Position numbers and translations under genes: made by a program. The notes beneath the pieces were generated by a model. It had not been told where the DNA came from. It did no database searches and saw only the letters and a program-made list of their open reading frames with translations. From the NCBI RefSeq assembly GCF_963666665.1, contig NZ_OY762999.1:2423501-2487500 (forward strand): 64,000 nucleotides of DNA. Reading direction: 5' to 3'. Of the stretch, positions 7,630 through 15,704 are shown one piece after another (the first letter of the stretch is position 1; each line of letters opens with the position of its first letter). The stretch comes from Maridesulfovibrio sp. GTDB lineage: Bacteria > Desulfobacterota > Desulfovibrionia > Desulfovibrionales > Desulfovibrionaceae.

Positions 7630-8925
7630 CTAGTTCCTTTTACTACACAACTTAATCTCGTCGTAAGCCTTAGCAACATCACTAAATACGTCCATAAAGA
7701 CGCCACATCTGCCACGGTTAGGTTTTTCTTCTCCTTCAGGGCATTTATCCACTTTACAAATATCACTCGATGGAATTGCAGGTATGTAGATATTTTTATA
7801 TTTCCCCTCAGGGTATTTACGCATATGGTCTTTAACCGTATCAATGCGATTCATATAGTATTTAACATGTCTTTTATAGCACTTCAATTCGTTAACATTT
7901 ATCTTTAATTTATACCGACATGATTCGCTACAGTACTTACCACCATCTTCATAATATTTCTTAGGTAAGAATAAAGATTGACAACTCGAACACACTCTAA
8001 TTTTTTTATAGGTCTTACATAAATAAAAATATGAAACTAGCACAGAGACTGTAAAACTTGCCAAGGACCTCCATACCCCACTAAAAACATCATCTACTGT
8101 AGGAAATATTGGTTTTGAATCTCTAATAGGTAGATACTGTGACGTGCCAAATATATTTGTATCATCCCCTTTCATATTCTGAAAATTTATAGCCAAAGTA
8201 TATATATATCTTTTTTTGTAGTATCTTTTGGAACTAAAAAAACTAAACGTCTTTCTATAGACTGATGTTTCTATTGATTCAGATTTTCGTTCCACGATAT
8301 TTATCCCAAAATCGCTCATTCTAATTAGGTCCTGCCTAAAATCGCTCATTATTTTGTTAAAGACATTCAGAGAGCGAGGAGTGATCAGAATTGGTATTTT
8401 TGAAACCCCATCAGCTAAGTCTTCGCGCAAAGTTCCAGCATTACCCGCTCCCAAAAATAGAAATAAATCGTCACCGTCTTGCTCAAATGGAGAATTTAAG
8501 GAAAAGCCGGGCTGCGCTACGACGTCGTTTTCAGTAAAAGCATCAAAAAAATCTGGATCACAATAGCTACTTGAGTCTTCCCCTACCTGCGACATTCGCT
8601 GAATTTCTTCGGGAGTTATGAAATCACTGACCTCACCAAAAATAGGTCTAAACACAGATTTTATCTCTTCAAGGGGCAACTTAATATCTTCAAAATCATC
8701 TAATCCCATAAGGTAATCCATAGCTAAATCAGAATCAGTAGCAGGTTCATCAAATTCAGTATGATGGTACGAATATTTTGAAATAAATCGATCTTCCCTA
8801 TCCCAGAAGTCGCCTAAACAAGCCTCCCAATCTCTCCCTTTTGTTATGGAATATAGCAAAAGCAACCGACGGAGGACCTCTTCAAGTGTCCTTATTCTCT
8901 CAGTATCGAATTTAGCCACAATCAC
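7630..8925 (-). CDS. Zinc-finger protein coupled to the ART-like gene
   Basis: 431 residues, GTG start, weak ribosome binding site (AGGCGG). Most of the protein is unrecognised. Residues 312-336 form a treble-type zinc site: C312-x2-C315, then C332-x3-C336 in GGKYCSESCR, like the CGNR/DUF6076-type fingers. Two more Cys pairs follow near the C-terminus. The gene precedes the ART-like gene with overlapping expression signals, so it could be an antitoxin, an immunity partner or a DNA-targeting subunit. No family assignment is made. The base composition is AT-rich compared with the chromosomal genes to the right, in line with transfer. Confidence 0.6.
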   Translation of the reverse strand: MIVAKFDTERIRTLEEVLRRLLLLYSITKGRDWEACLGDFWDREDRFISKYSYHHTEFDEPATDSDLAMDYLMGLDDFEDIKLPLEEIKSVFRPIFGEVSDFITPEEIQRMSQVGEDSSSYCDPDFFDAFTENDVVAQPGFSLNSPFEQDGDDLFLFLGAGNAGTLREDLADGVSKIPILITPRSLNVFNKIMSDFRQDLIRMSDFGINIVERKSESIETSVYRKTFSFFSSKRYYKKRYIYTLAINFQNMKGDDTNIFGTSQYLPIRDSKPIFPTVDDVFSGVWRSLASFTVSVLVSYFYLCKTYKKIRVCSSCQSLFLPKKYYEDGGKYCSESCRYKLKINVNELKCYKRHVKYYMNRIDTVKDHMRKYPEGKYKNIYIPAIPSSDICKVDKCPEGEEKPNRGRCGVFMDVFSDVAKAYDEIKLCSKRN

Positions 8926-9095
8926 AACCGCCTATAATTTTGACATAAAAAAAAGTGCACCGCTCAAAAAAACAAAACCATAAATTGAGGCCAGCACTTT
9001 GTGCTTTAACTCATTCCATCGCTTGCGTACACCTATAAACATGCTGCAGCAAAAAAAGCATAAACATCTAATAATATAAAAGAAAGAGGTCTATT

Positions 9096-9656
9096 ATGAC
9101 TAATATACATTTCATTGAATTCCCGGACACAACCTTCCCTGTCGTAGCCGAACGCAACGGCAAAAATGTCGGTAGAACAACCCAGATGGTCCGTATCAAC
9201 GAGATCGCAAATAAACTTCATATATCCCCTAACACTCTCACTGCCGAACTAGCGCAGGCTGACTGTCCTCTCTATTCATACGAAGAAGATATTTTCGCCA
9301 CTTGTGAAGATGTCAATTCAACGCTCAAGAATAAATCGATTCCTCTGTGCAACCTTGGTCAAAGCAACGTCACTTGTGAACTGATTCCATACATCGATAA
9401 ATCGATCAGTGAGGGAACCGATATGCTTGAAGCCACGTATCGCATACTCGACCTCCATGACATCGCAATTCGGTCAGAAAAATTCACTCTCGCCCAAACC
9501 TCAGCTCTTTTAAACGTTGACTATTATGCTGAACTAGTTGGCGTTGATAGCAAATCTGTAGTTGGAAGCACTCTTGAGCAGGGCTATCCCGTGTTTTCGA
9601 CAGGAAACGATGTGTTTGTTGCTGCGAAAGACCTTGCTGCATGCCTTGAATATTAA
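9096..9656 (+). CDS. Protein with two winged-helix-like repeats
   Basis: 186 residues, with AAAGAGG before the ATG. Two segments share a pattern: residues about 36-78 (ANKLHISPNTL, then DIFATCEDVNSTL) and about 146-184 (AELVGVDSKSVV, then DVFVAAKDLAACL). Both read as an HTH helix pair, a PxxS turn and a DxF wing, like MerR/excisionase-type domains. The protein is probably a DNA-binding factor with tandem domains that serves the element, perhaps in replication or regulation. It stands directly before the DUF927 ATPase on the same strand, 94 bp apart. The role is inferred. Confidence 0.6.
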   Translation: MTNIHFIEFPDTTFPVVAERNGKNVGRTTQMVRINEIANKLHISPNTLTAELAQADCPLYSYEEDIFATCEDVNSTLKNKSIPLCNLGQSNVTCELIPYIDKSISEGTDMLEATYRILDLHDIAIRSEKFTLAQTSALLNVDYYAELVGVDSKSVVGSTLEQGYPVFSTGNDVFVAAKDLAACLEY

Positions 9657-9750
9657 CTGAACCGCACAAATAGCAAAAAAGGGCATGACTCTCGTGGTCT
9701 GCCCTCTCCCAACTCCAGCACGAAAACAAGCGACATAACAAGGAGGTCGC

Positions 9751-11790
9751 ATGAATTATCCAACGTCCCCTGTCTCCCCCAAAAAACAAATATCTCGAAC
9801 AACACCTGATCTTGAAATAATTGAATTAGGTTTAGAGGCAAAGATAGTCAAAAATTGTCACGACGGAGACTTCACCTTTGATGATGGCATGGTTTCTGCC
9901 GGTGCCAATCTCCTAGCTCACGATGAAAATGCTTTTAACCGTATATGTGCAAAGATTGTAGGCCAAGGAGCCAGTATTGAAAATTACAAACAAGCCGTCA
10001 TTGCTACTATCACAGCTTCAGATGAGACATTAACCAATGCCTCCACCGACTCTAAAGAAGGAGTCTTTATCCGTAACAACGCATACTACCGCAACGTTGA
10101 AAATAAGGGAGAACTTGATGAAAAAAAACTTACCGCATTTATAGCAGAAATACTTATAGAAAGAGAACGCTATTCAGCAAGTGGAAAGCTGACACGCTCA
10201 TATGTTATAAAGATCTATTTTGAGAATAGTGACAACACAAAAATTGTAGAGATCACCGCAAACGAGCTTGAAGACAAAAGATGGCTGGGCAATTACATTG
10301 GCACAAGGGGAAAATACAGTGGCAGCTACAAGGTTATACGCGATGCTATACTAGAATTAAGTCCCTCCGACGCTATAACCGTCGAAAAGGTATATGAAAG
10401 AACCGGGTTCACGGTAATTGATGGCAAGGAATGCTACCTTAGCAGTAAAGGGGCTTTTGACTATGAGGGGTATATTACTCATGTGAAAACTGACTTGAGC
10501 GGTGGACCATTCAATAATTGTTCAAATCTATACATCTCATCCAAAACTGAAATATCTGACGGAATAGACGCTACTCTCGATATACTCAGTTTAGCTCCAT
10601 TGGATATTTCAATACCAATCCTCATAGCCCCCTTTCGAGGTATCCTAGCGGGATTATCCCGATCCAGCTGTTCTCTTTATATGCATGGAAAAAGTGGCAC
10701 AGGCAAAAGCACTTCTGCAGGGTTCATTCTAGGTTTTTTCCAAAAAGGCCCCAACTACTATCAGCCCACCGCCTCCTACACCAGTTCAGAACCATACTTG
10801 AGCAAGCTTGTTGGAAACACGCATTCGGTGGTGACAGTTGTTGATGATCGCGTTGAAAAAAATGGAAACAAGAAGGAATTGAACAGAAAAGATGAGATCT
10901 TGTTCCGAACACAGGCAAATGGACAGACTAAAAGTACTTGCCTAGCCCAAAGCCAAGAACCTCGTGGGTTAATTGTCGCTACAGGGGAACAACCTATAGT
11001 AGGGGAATCCTTAGCTGCGAGAGTTTTAATTCTCCAATTTGATAAAGACACTCTTGACGGTACAGCACTGAATAAATGCAAACAGGCAGCTAAAGATGGC
11101 TCCTTCGTTGCATGTGGTTCCGGTTTTATTCAATGGTTAATCAGCAAAGGCGATGCAATCGTAGAAAAGTTTGAGTCTCGTCAGGTTGAACTTTGCGATG
11201 AGTTTGGCTTCCTGTCATCACTGCACCATAGAGTACCGGGTAATATTGCTGAATTCATGGCTACCTTTGAATTCTTCCTTGAGTATGCCTTCGACTATGA
11301 TGTCATTACCGAGGAAGAGGTGGCGCAGCTGACGGCAAAAGCCAATGATGCTTTGATCCAGCTAGCAAAGAAACAGCAGAAATATCTTATCGATGGTGAC
11401 GCTGAACAATATATTTTTGCTCTTAAACAAGCATTAGCTAGCAATAAATGCCACCTCGTAAACCTTGATGGTAACACTCCTGTCAATCCTGAAAAATATG
11501 GCTGGGTGCGCACAGACGACACCAATAATCAATGGCAGCCACAAGGAGAACAGGTGGGTTTTGTAGAAAAGCAAAACATGTACCTCATCCCTGACAAAGC
11601 CTATGCTGTCTATCAAGAATCAATGTTCTCTACGTTTGGTGGGGCAGCTTTGAAAAAGAAGAAGATTCACAAAGAATTAAACGATGCTGGCAAGGTCAAG
11701 AAACGTGCCCCCAAAACAATAGAAACTAGAAAAATGATTAATGGGGTAAAAAAATACTACCTGCATCTAGACCTCAACCTGATACTCTAA
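9751..11790 (+). CDS. DUF927 family P-loop ATPase (putative helicase)
   Basis: 679 residues, AAGGAGG upstream of the ATG. The DUF927 core spans about residues 200-480: Walker A HGKSGTGKST, Walker B TVVDDRV, and the later AAR in GESLAARVLILQF. DUF927 proteins occur on plasmids and integrative elements and resemble the superfamily 3-like helicase part of P4-type primase/helicases; no primase domain is obvious here. The likely role is autonomous or excised-state replication of the element, together with the Rep-like gene that converges on it. A diverged fragment of the same gene survives at 37374-37464 in the relic next to the tRNA. The function is inferred from the family. Confidence 0.8.
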   Translation: MNYPTSPVSPKKQISRTTPDLEIIELGLEAKIVKNCHDGDFTFDDGMVSAGANLLAHDENAFNRICAKIVGQGASIENYKQAVIATITASDETLTNASTDSKEGVFIRNNAYYRNVENKGELDEKKLTAFIAEILIERERYSASGKLTRSYVIKIYFENSDNTKIVEITANELEDKRWLGNYIGTRGKYSGSYKVIRDAILELSPSDAITVEKVYERTGFTVIDGKECYLSSKGAFDYEGYITHVKTDLSGGPFNNCSNLYISSKTEISDGIDATLDILSLAPLDISIPILIAPFRGILAGLSRSSCSLYMHGKSGTGKSTSAGFILGFFQKGPNYYQPTASYTSSEPYLSKLVGNTHSVVTVVDDRVEKNGNKKELNRKDEILFRTQANGQTKSTCLAQSQEPRGLIVATGEQPIVGESLAARVLILQFDKDTLDGTALNKCKQAAKDGSFVACGSGFIQWLISKGDAIVEKFESRQVELCDEFGFLSSLHHRVPGNIAEFMATFEFFLEYAFDYDVITEEEVAQLTAKANDALIQLAKKQQKYLIDGDAEQYIFALKQALASNKCHLVNLDGNTPVNPEKYGWVRTDDTNNQWQPQGEQVGFVEKQNMYLIPDKAYAVYQESMFSTFGGAALKKKKIHKELNDAGKVKKRAPKTIETRKMINGVKKYYLHLDLNLIL

Positions 11791-11795
11791 AAAAT

Positions 11796-11838
11796 TACCC
11801 CGATAGGATGAGCCCATTATCCTATCGGGGTATTTCTT
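11796..11838. terminator. Bidirectional terminator between convergent genes
   Basis: Perfect 14-bp stem TACCCCGATAGGAT / ATCCTATCGGGGTA, with A-rich sequence on one side and T-rich on the other. It separates the rightward DUF927 gene from the leftward Rep-like gene. Confidence 0.85.
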
Positions 11839-11866
11839 TTCCGCGCATGTCAAAAACCTGATTGAA

Positions 11867-12844
11867 TTATATAAAAGTTTTTCCTTCGACAGCCTTAAAA
11901 AATGATTGGTGAAAAGGACTATATTGCATATAGACTCCTTTGCCCAGCATCGCGCGGAGAACTCTACCCATATCAGCCACCCCATCACGAAGAGTGTGAC
12001 TGACAGCAGCATTGGTCGCCATTACCCAGAAGTCCGCAATTTTGATCTCGCCCACGACTTTAGGGAAGTCTCTCGCGGCAACTTTTTTTGCTTTCCGATC
12101 AACTGTCGCTGTTTTTACTTCTTTGAAAGCAAACCTAGAATAGATTTGATCGCCTGTGATGTTATAAAGTTGCTCAAGCGAATTTATCTTATTTTTTTTA
12201 AAGTATGGACGTTTAGCAACGATCTCTACCCTAGCTGAAAAATCCTCGTCTTTTTCCTTCACGTATGCTCGCCCGCCCATTGTTCGACTCTCACGCACAT
12301 TATTCAGATAAACAGTCCCAGCATCATATCGAAAATTTTGACCGGGCCACTTCAATGTCAGTGTGTTCTTGATGAGACCAAAAAGGGCCGTAATATTATC
12401 AGAATAGAGGTCGGCAGTAAATTCAACCTTACTGATAAGGTATCTACAATTAAGGAGGTTAACAATACTATCAAGTACTTCTCTGTTTGGTTGAAATACT
12501 TTTAGTAATAACCCAAAGTAGCAACGTTCTTTGTAGCATTTACAAAAATAGCCTTTAAATTGGTGTTCATTGATATTTATATCGAAGCTACCGCGACCTC
12601 TATTAATTTTATATGAAGATATATTTAATAGTCTTAAAAAATGATCTGTTTGACAAATATTTAGATCTTCTGAGTAGGTATAAAGTCTTACAAAATCTAA
12701 AGATAAGTCGCATTTGATATTTTCTGATTCTGAAAATGGATTCTTGGCTATATAATTATCATATTCTTGCAAACTTTCTAGATCTGGAATATCTGCATAC
12801 ACCTCAACATCTGTTTTGTATTCTTTATTTGTATTTTTCTTCAT
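11867..12844 (-). CDS. Putative replication initiator-like protein
   Basis: 325 residues. No family is certain. The middle has the general pattern of Rep_trans-type initiators of small elements: ISKVEFTADLYSD, an aromatic block around RAYVKEKDEDFSARVEIV (basic strand followed by a RVE-type strand) and a helical region after it. It stands next to the long non-coding region 12845-13643 with iteron-like repeats, which is where an initiator gene would be expected. Start ATG at 12842-12844 has only a weak ribosome binding site. It could instead be an unrelated element protein. Confidence 0.45.
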   Translation of the reverse strand: MKKNTNKEYKTDVEVYADIPDLESLQEYDNYIAKNPFSESENIKCDLSLDFVRLYTYSEDLNICQTDHFLRLLNISSYKINRGRGSFDININEHQFKGYFCKCYKERCYFGLLLKVFQPNREVLDSIVNLLNCRYLISKVEFTADLYSDNITALFGLIKNTLTLKWPGQNFRYDAGTVYLNNVRESRTMGGRAYVKEKDEDFSARVEIVAKRPYFKKNKINSLEQLYNITGDQIYSRFAFKEVKTATVDRKAKKVAARDFPKVVGEIKIADFWVMATNAAVSHTLRDGVADMGRVLRAMLGKGVYMQYSPFHQSFFKAVEGKTFI

Positions 12845-12916
12845 TCTAAACAGATAACACTGAAGAGCAACTCGTCAACGCAAAATAAAAATAATTCAAA
12901 ATATAGATGCAATTGA

Positions 12917-12932
12917 CCACATTTCCCACATT
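12917..12932 (-). repeat. Iteron-like repeat copy 3
   Basis: CCACATTTCCCACATT, the reverse complement of the unit at 6089. It lies about 70 bp upstream of the Rep-like gene start. Confidence 0.55.
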
Positions 12933-13047
12933 TATTCAGTATCAATACAGAGCAAAAAGTATTTCAAAAAGATCTGCCCTCCTTTCACTCCAAACCCCGA
13001 AGGGGTAAAAAAAATGTAGCCAATATGGGCAGGACATCTCTGGTGGT

Positions 13048-13062
13048 CACATTTCCCACATT
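13048..13062 (-). repeat. Iteron-like repeat copy 4
   Basis: CACATTTCCCACATT, again the inverse of the 6089 unit, inside the non-coding region. Confidence 0.55.
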
Positions 13063-13643
13063 TTTTTAATGTCCATACTGTCGGTAAAAAATCGGAGGGC
13101 TACCCACCCTCCTTCTTCAATGCATATATATTATTGAAGGACAAACGCCGAGGTCCCTCAGAAAATGTCCATCATGGAAGATGAGACCGCCAGCTATAAA
13201 TTCCTGCTGTGAATTTCGGAGTAGCAGAAATTGCAATTTCAATGGTGGCTGGCAGCCTCTCCCGATGCATACATATTTTTATTTGGTCACCGAGTCCTTC
13301 CTTGAAGATCAGTTATCGAAATCAGCTTACCTTCTTTCCATGTAAGGGAATAATTTTTCAGTTTTCACAACTGGTGTTCAGGTAAAACTGCTCTCCAACC
13401 TGCTTCTTACAGGGTCCTCGGCTGTATGATACTGAAATTCATAAAAATTCTATCGACAAAACACCCCATATCCTCGCAGTAAACATTTTTTCTAACCTTC
13501 CCATACCCAAAACATAAAACTCGCAGGATAACCCCAATTATGGGCGATTTCTTGCCTTTTTGCTGAAAAAACAGCTTAAAATTTTAACTTTCTACCTCAA
13601 CATATAGAAATAAAAGAAGAAACGCCAATAAACGGAGGTAGGC

Positions 13644-14072
13644 ATGGTTAAAAAGGATACATCTGGCACTGGCAAGGCAATGTTCGAAAGCAAGTACAAT
13701 GCTGATGAACTTCGTAAAATGATCGTTGATGATAAGCTGAATGCAGATCAGATTCAGGAGAAGCTTGGTATAGCTTCAAAACAATCTCTGCGTCAGCACA
13801 TCATGCGTCTTTGTAATGAGGATCGTAAGTTCTACGAAGTTCCGGGCCTGTATAAGCAGGGCAACAGGAAATTGCCCATGGTGAATTTCAAAGGTGAGGT
13901 GCGCCTGACCAAGAACATGCTCAAGGGAGAATTCAAGTATGAAGATCGATTCAATATTGAAATCGTTGACGGTAGCAAGATCATTCTCAAGAAGGTGGTA
14001 TCGGAAAACAAGGAAAATACTGAAAATCCTGCGGGAGCAGTAAAGAAAGAAGACGCTGATGCAAAGAAGTAG
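13644..14072 (+). CDS. Small DNA-binding protein, HTH plus AbrB-like fold
   Basis: 142 residues, ACGGAGGTAGGC before the ATG. The N-terminal 60 residues read as a helix-turn-helix (LNADQIQEKLGI, then SLRQHIMRL). Residues about 85-120 (FKGEVRLTKNML, then DRFNIEIVDGSKIILKKV) have the strand pattern of a swapped-hairpin AbrB/SpoVT domain. The C-terminus is a charged tail. Proteins of this type are frequent in Desulfovibrio genomes but I know of no assigned role; a regulator of the element is the simplest reading. It is monocistronic with its own terminator. Confidence 0.65.
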   Translation: MVKKDTSGTGKAMFESKYNADELRKMIVDDKLNADQIQEKLGIASKQSLRQHIMRLCNEDRKFYEVPGLYKQGNRKLPMVNFKGEVRLTKNMLKGEFKYEDRFNIEIVDGSKIILKKVVSENKENTENPAGAVKKEDADAKK

Positions 14073-14081
14073 TCTTCAAAG

Positions 14082-14116
14082 AAAACCGTGCTTACCAATG
14101 GGGTACGGTTTTTTTG
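14082..14116 (+). terminator. Terminator after the HTH/AbrB-like gene
   Basis: AAAACCGT pairs with ACGGTTTT and is followed by further T residues. It also lies just beyond the 3' end of the leftward resolvase gene. Confidence 0.75.
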
Positions 14117-14128
14117 CGAATGATAAGG

Positions 14129-14737
14129 TTATCGCGCAATTTGTCGAGTTTTCAAAAAATAATGAAGGGCAGGGCCTGACACCCCCATGACCTTGGCTAC
14201 GGAGGCCTTTGAAATTCCTTTCTCCAACATCTCTGCTATTTCATTCTTTTTTTCATCCAATATTGAAGACTGAGAACTTTTCGGACGACCAAGCGTTTTG
14301 CCGTTAGCCTTTGCACGAGCCAGACCAGAACGAGTACGGTCACTGATAAGGTCTCTTTCGATTTCAGCGAGTACACCGAACATAGCAATCTGGATTTTGG
14401 CAGTCATATCGTTTTTGCCATCAAGGATCATGTTTTGCTTGATAGCAATGAACGTCACATTCCTTTCTATCAGTTCATCCACGATAGCCACAATCTGGGA
14501 AAGAGACCTACCGAGTCGAGAAAGCTCCGACACGATTAAGGTATCGCCAGATGCCAACATATCCATCAACTCATCGATGCGGCGGTCCCTCAAGGACTTC
14601 CGAGAAGATATTTCCAACTTGAACCAGTGGTCGATATTCATGTCGTTGCTGCTGGCATATCTAAGAATTTCCAGTTCCTGATTCTCGGTGTCCTGCTTGT
14701 GAGTGCTGACGCGCATATAGGCAACTACTTTGGTCAT
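14129..14737 (-). CDS. Serine recombinase (resolvase/invertase family)
   Basis: 202 residues from the ATG at 14735-14737, chosen for the family N-terminus MTKVVAYMRVST and a GGAG box upstream; a longer frame to 14782 only adds a non-conserved leader. The catalytic Ser lies in YMRVSTHKQD, the Arg-rich motif is LSRLGRSL, and the C-terminal HTH is ISKASVAKVMGVSGPALHYFL. The family cuts and rejoins DNA at a res or inversion site. Candidate binding repeats lie directly upstream (14757-14870). On an element it usually resolves multimers or inverts a segment. Confidence 0.9.
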   Translation of the reverse strand: MTKVVAYMRVSTHKQDTENQELEILRYASSNDMNIDHWFKLEISSRKSLRDRRIDELMDMLASGDTLIVSELSRLGRSLSQIVAIVDELIERNVTFIAIKQNMILDGKNDMTAKIQIAMFGVLAEIERDLISDRTRSGLARAKANGKTLGRPKSSQSSILDEKKNEIAEMLEKGISKASVAKVMGVSGPALHYFLKTRQIAR

Positions 14738-14756
14738 AATCTGCTCCGTTTTCTTC

Positions 14757-14870
14757 AGTGTAAAATAAAACCCCAAAACCAATTTAATTTTACGATAACA
14801 GTAAAAGAAAAGGCACGTTTTATTTTAAGATTTGCGCTTAAAAAGTGTAAAAGAAAACGAACGTTTTGTT
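14757..14870. promoter_or_regulatory. Repeated sites upstream of the resolvase; candidate res site
   Basis: Three related units: AGTGTAAAATAAAAC (14757-14771); AGTAAAAGAAAAGG followed by CGTTTTATTTTA (14800-14827); AGTGTAAAAGAAAACG followed by AACGTTTTGTT (14844-14870). The second and third are imperfect palindromes. Three dyad sites next to a resolvase gene is the layout of a res site with its overlapping promoter. Confidence 0.5.
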
Positions 14871-14927
14871 GTCATTGGATTTGTATAATCAGCTTTTATA
14901 TAGAGAAATTCCATATATGTGAGCCAT

Positions 14928-15139
14928 ATCAAAAGTGGACTCCAGAAGGGTTAGGGCTCAACAACATACCGGATGGGTTTCATTTTGCATTTGCAATAAT
15001 GAATGGAGGGCTTCTGGTTGTCCGCACACTTTTGATTGGGTTCGTGCACAGCACACACAAAAGGTCCTACAAAAGTAGGTTAGTCCAGTGGTAATGGACT
15101 TCCCCCCGATCTTCGGGTCGGGGGGTGGAAAGTTTTTTT
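14928..15139 (+). ncRNA. Candidate structured RNA ending in a strong terminator
   Basis: Arms ATCAAAAGTG..GAC..CCAGAAG (14928-14949) are repeated in inverse as CTTCTGG..GTCC..CACTTTTGAT (15010-15037), enclosing about 60 bases. Then come two small hairpins, CCTAC/GTAGG (15066-15079) and GTCCA/TGGAC (15083-15099), and a GC-rich terminator. No coding frame fits. It may be a small RNA of the element or a long leader; the promoter is not certain. Confidence 0.4.
15099..15139 (+). terminator. GC-rich terminator
   Basis: CTTCCCCCCGA pairs with TCGGGGGGTGGAAAG around a CTTCGGG loop, followed by TTTTTTT. No gene ends immediately upstream, which is why a non-coding transcript is proposed. Confidence 0.8.
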
Positions 15140-15451
15140 AGATTTCTTCTTGACTATCTCTAGACTATTTGCGTAGAAGATTAGACAATGGGAGATTTTA
15201 TCCTTCCTTACAACTCACTCCCAGAGATTGGGAATCGGGAAACGATCATCGTAAGCCCAACCCTGTCAGAAGTCAGGGCAGTTAATCTTCAAGTCATCCC
15301 TGACGGATGACACCTATTACTGAAGCACACAGCTTCGACATTATTATTCACGATATTCACTGCGTCTTGAAGAGCAGGCAAACCCATACGGGGTGCCTCA
15401 TTGGGAGGCTATTGCCCAATCATCTTTTTGGTTCAAGGAATACACATCAAA

Positions 15452-15703
15452 ATGGAGAAACAGCAATTATGTAATCAAGTTGAAATTACTGGTCCTTTCT
15501 ACAATCTCAAAAACGCCGCCGAATACTGCGGTTACTCACCGGACCATTTCAGACACCTTGCAACAGAACATCAGGTTCCTCGTTGTGGCCCTAATCGAAA
15601 TAGATTTGCGGCCTCAACATTGAACACGTGGATGAGCACTCCCAACTGCTTTAAAATTAGGACTTTTACTAACAAAAGAAGCCTTAAAAAGTTGGAGGTG
15701 TAA
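15452..15703 (+). CDS. Excisionase-like HTH protein
   Basis: 83 residues from the ATG at 15452. YNLKNAAEYCGYSPDHFRHL reads as the MerR/HTH_17-type helix pair of excisionases and AlpA-like regulators, followed by a short wing (VPRCGPNRNRF). It stops one base before the integrase start, whose ribosome binding site GGAGGTG lies inside its last codons, so the two are coupled. The usual role would be to bend attachment-site DNA and steer the integrase towards excision. Its own ribosome binding site (AAGGAA) is far from the ATG, so an upstream start at 15401 cannot be excluded. Confidence 0.7.
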   Translation: MEKQQLCNQVEITGPFYNLKNAAEYCGYSPDHFRHLATEHQVPRCGPNRNRFAASTLNTWMSTPNCFKIRTFTNKRSLKKLEV

Positions 15704-15704
15704 C

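Larger units (their letters stand above)
12845..13643. other. 800-bp non-coding region with repeats; candidate origin or ncRNA
   Basis: No gene found. It holds two inverted iteron-like copies (12917, 13048), a degenerate one near 13013, a GGAGGG/CCCTCC hairpin at about 13094-13112, the perfect 14-bp palindrome GAAATTGCAATTTC at 13227-13240 enclosed by GCCAGC (13189) and GCTGGC (13248), and direct ATGCATAYATA copies near 13119 and 13265. A near-inverse of GCCGAGGTCCCT (13147) occurs at 13411. This density of symmetry suggests a replication origin or a structured RNA. Confidence 0.5.

Noticed and set aside
7629..7844. N-terminal extension of the ART-like protein
   Set aside because: The stretch is inside the zinc-finger gene in another frame; the GTG at 7626-7628 has a good ribosome binding site.
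9033..9221. 62-codon frame on the minus strand
   Set aside because: It is antisense to the start of the tandem-HTH gene and has no ribosome binding site.
14627..15094. 155-codon frame on the plus strand
   Set aside because: Its first part is antisense to the resolvase gene and the rest crosses the repeated sites and hairpins; it has no start signal.
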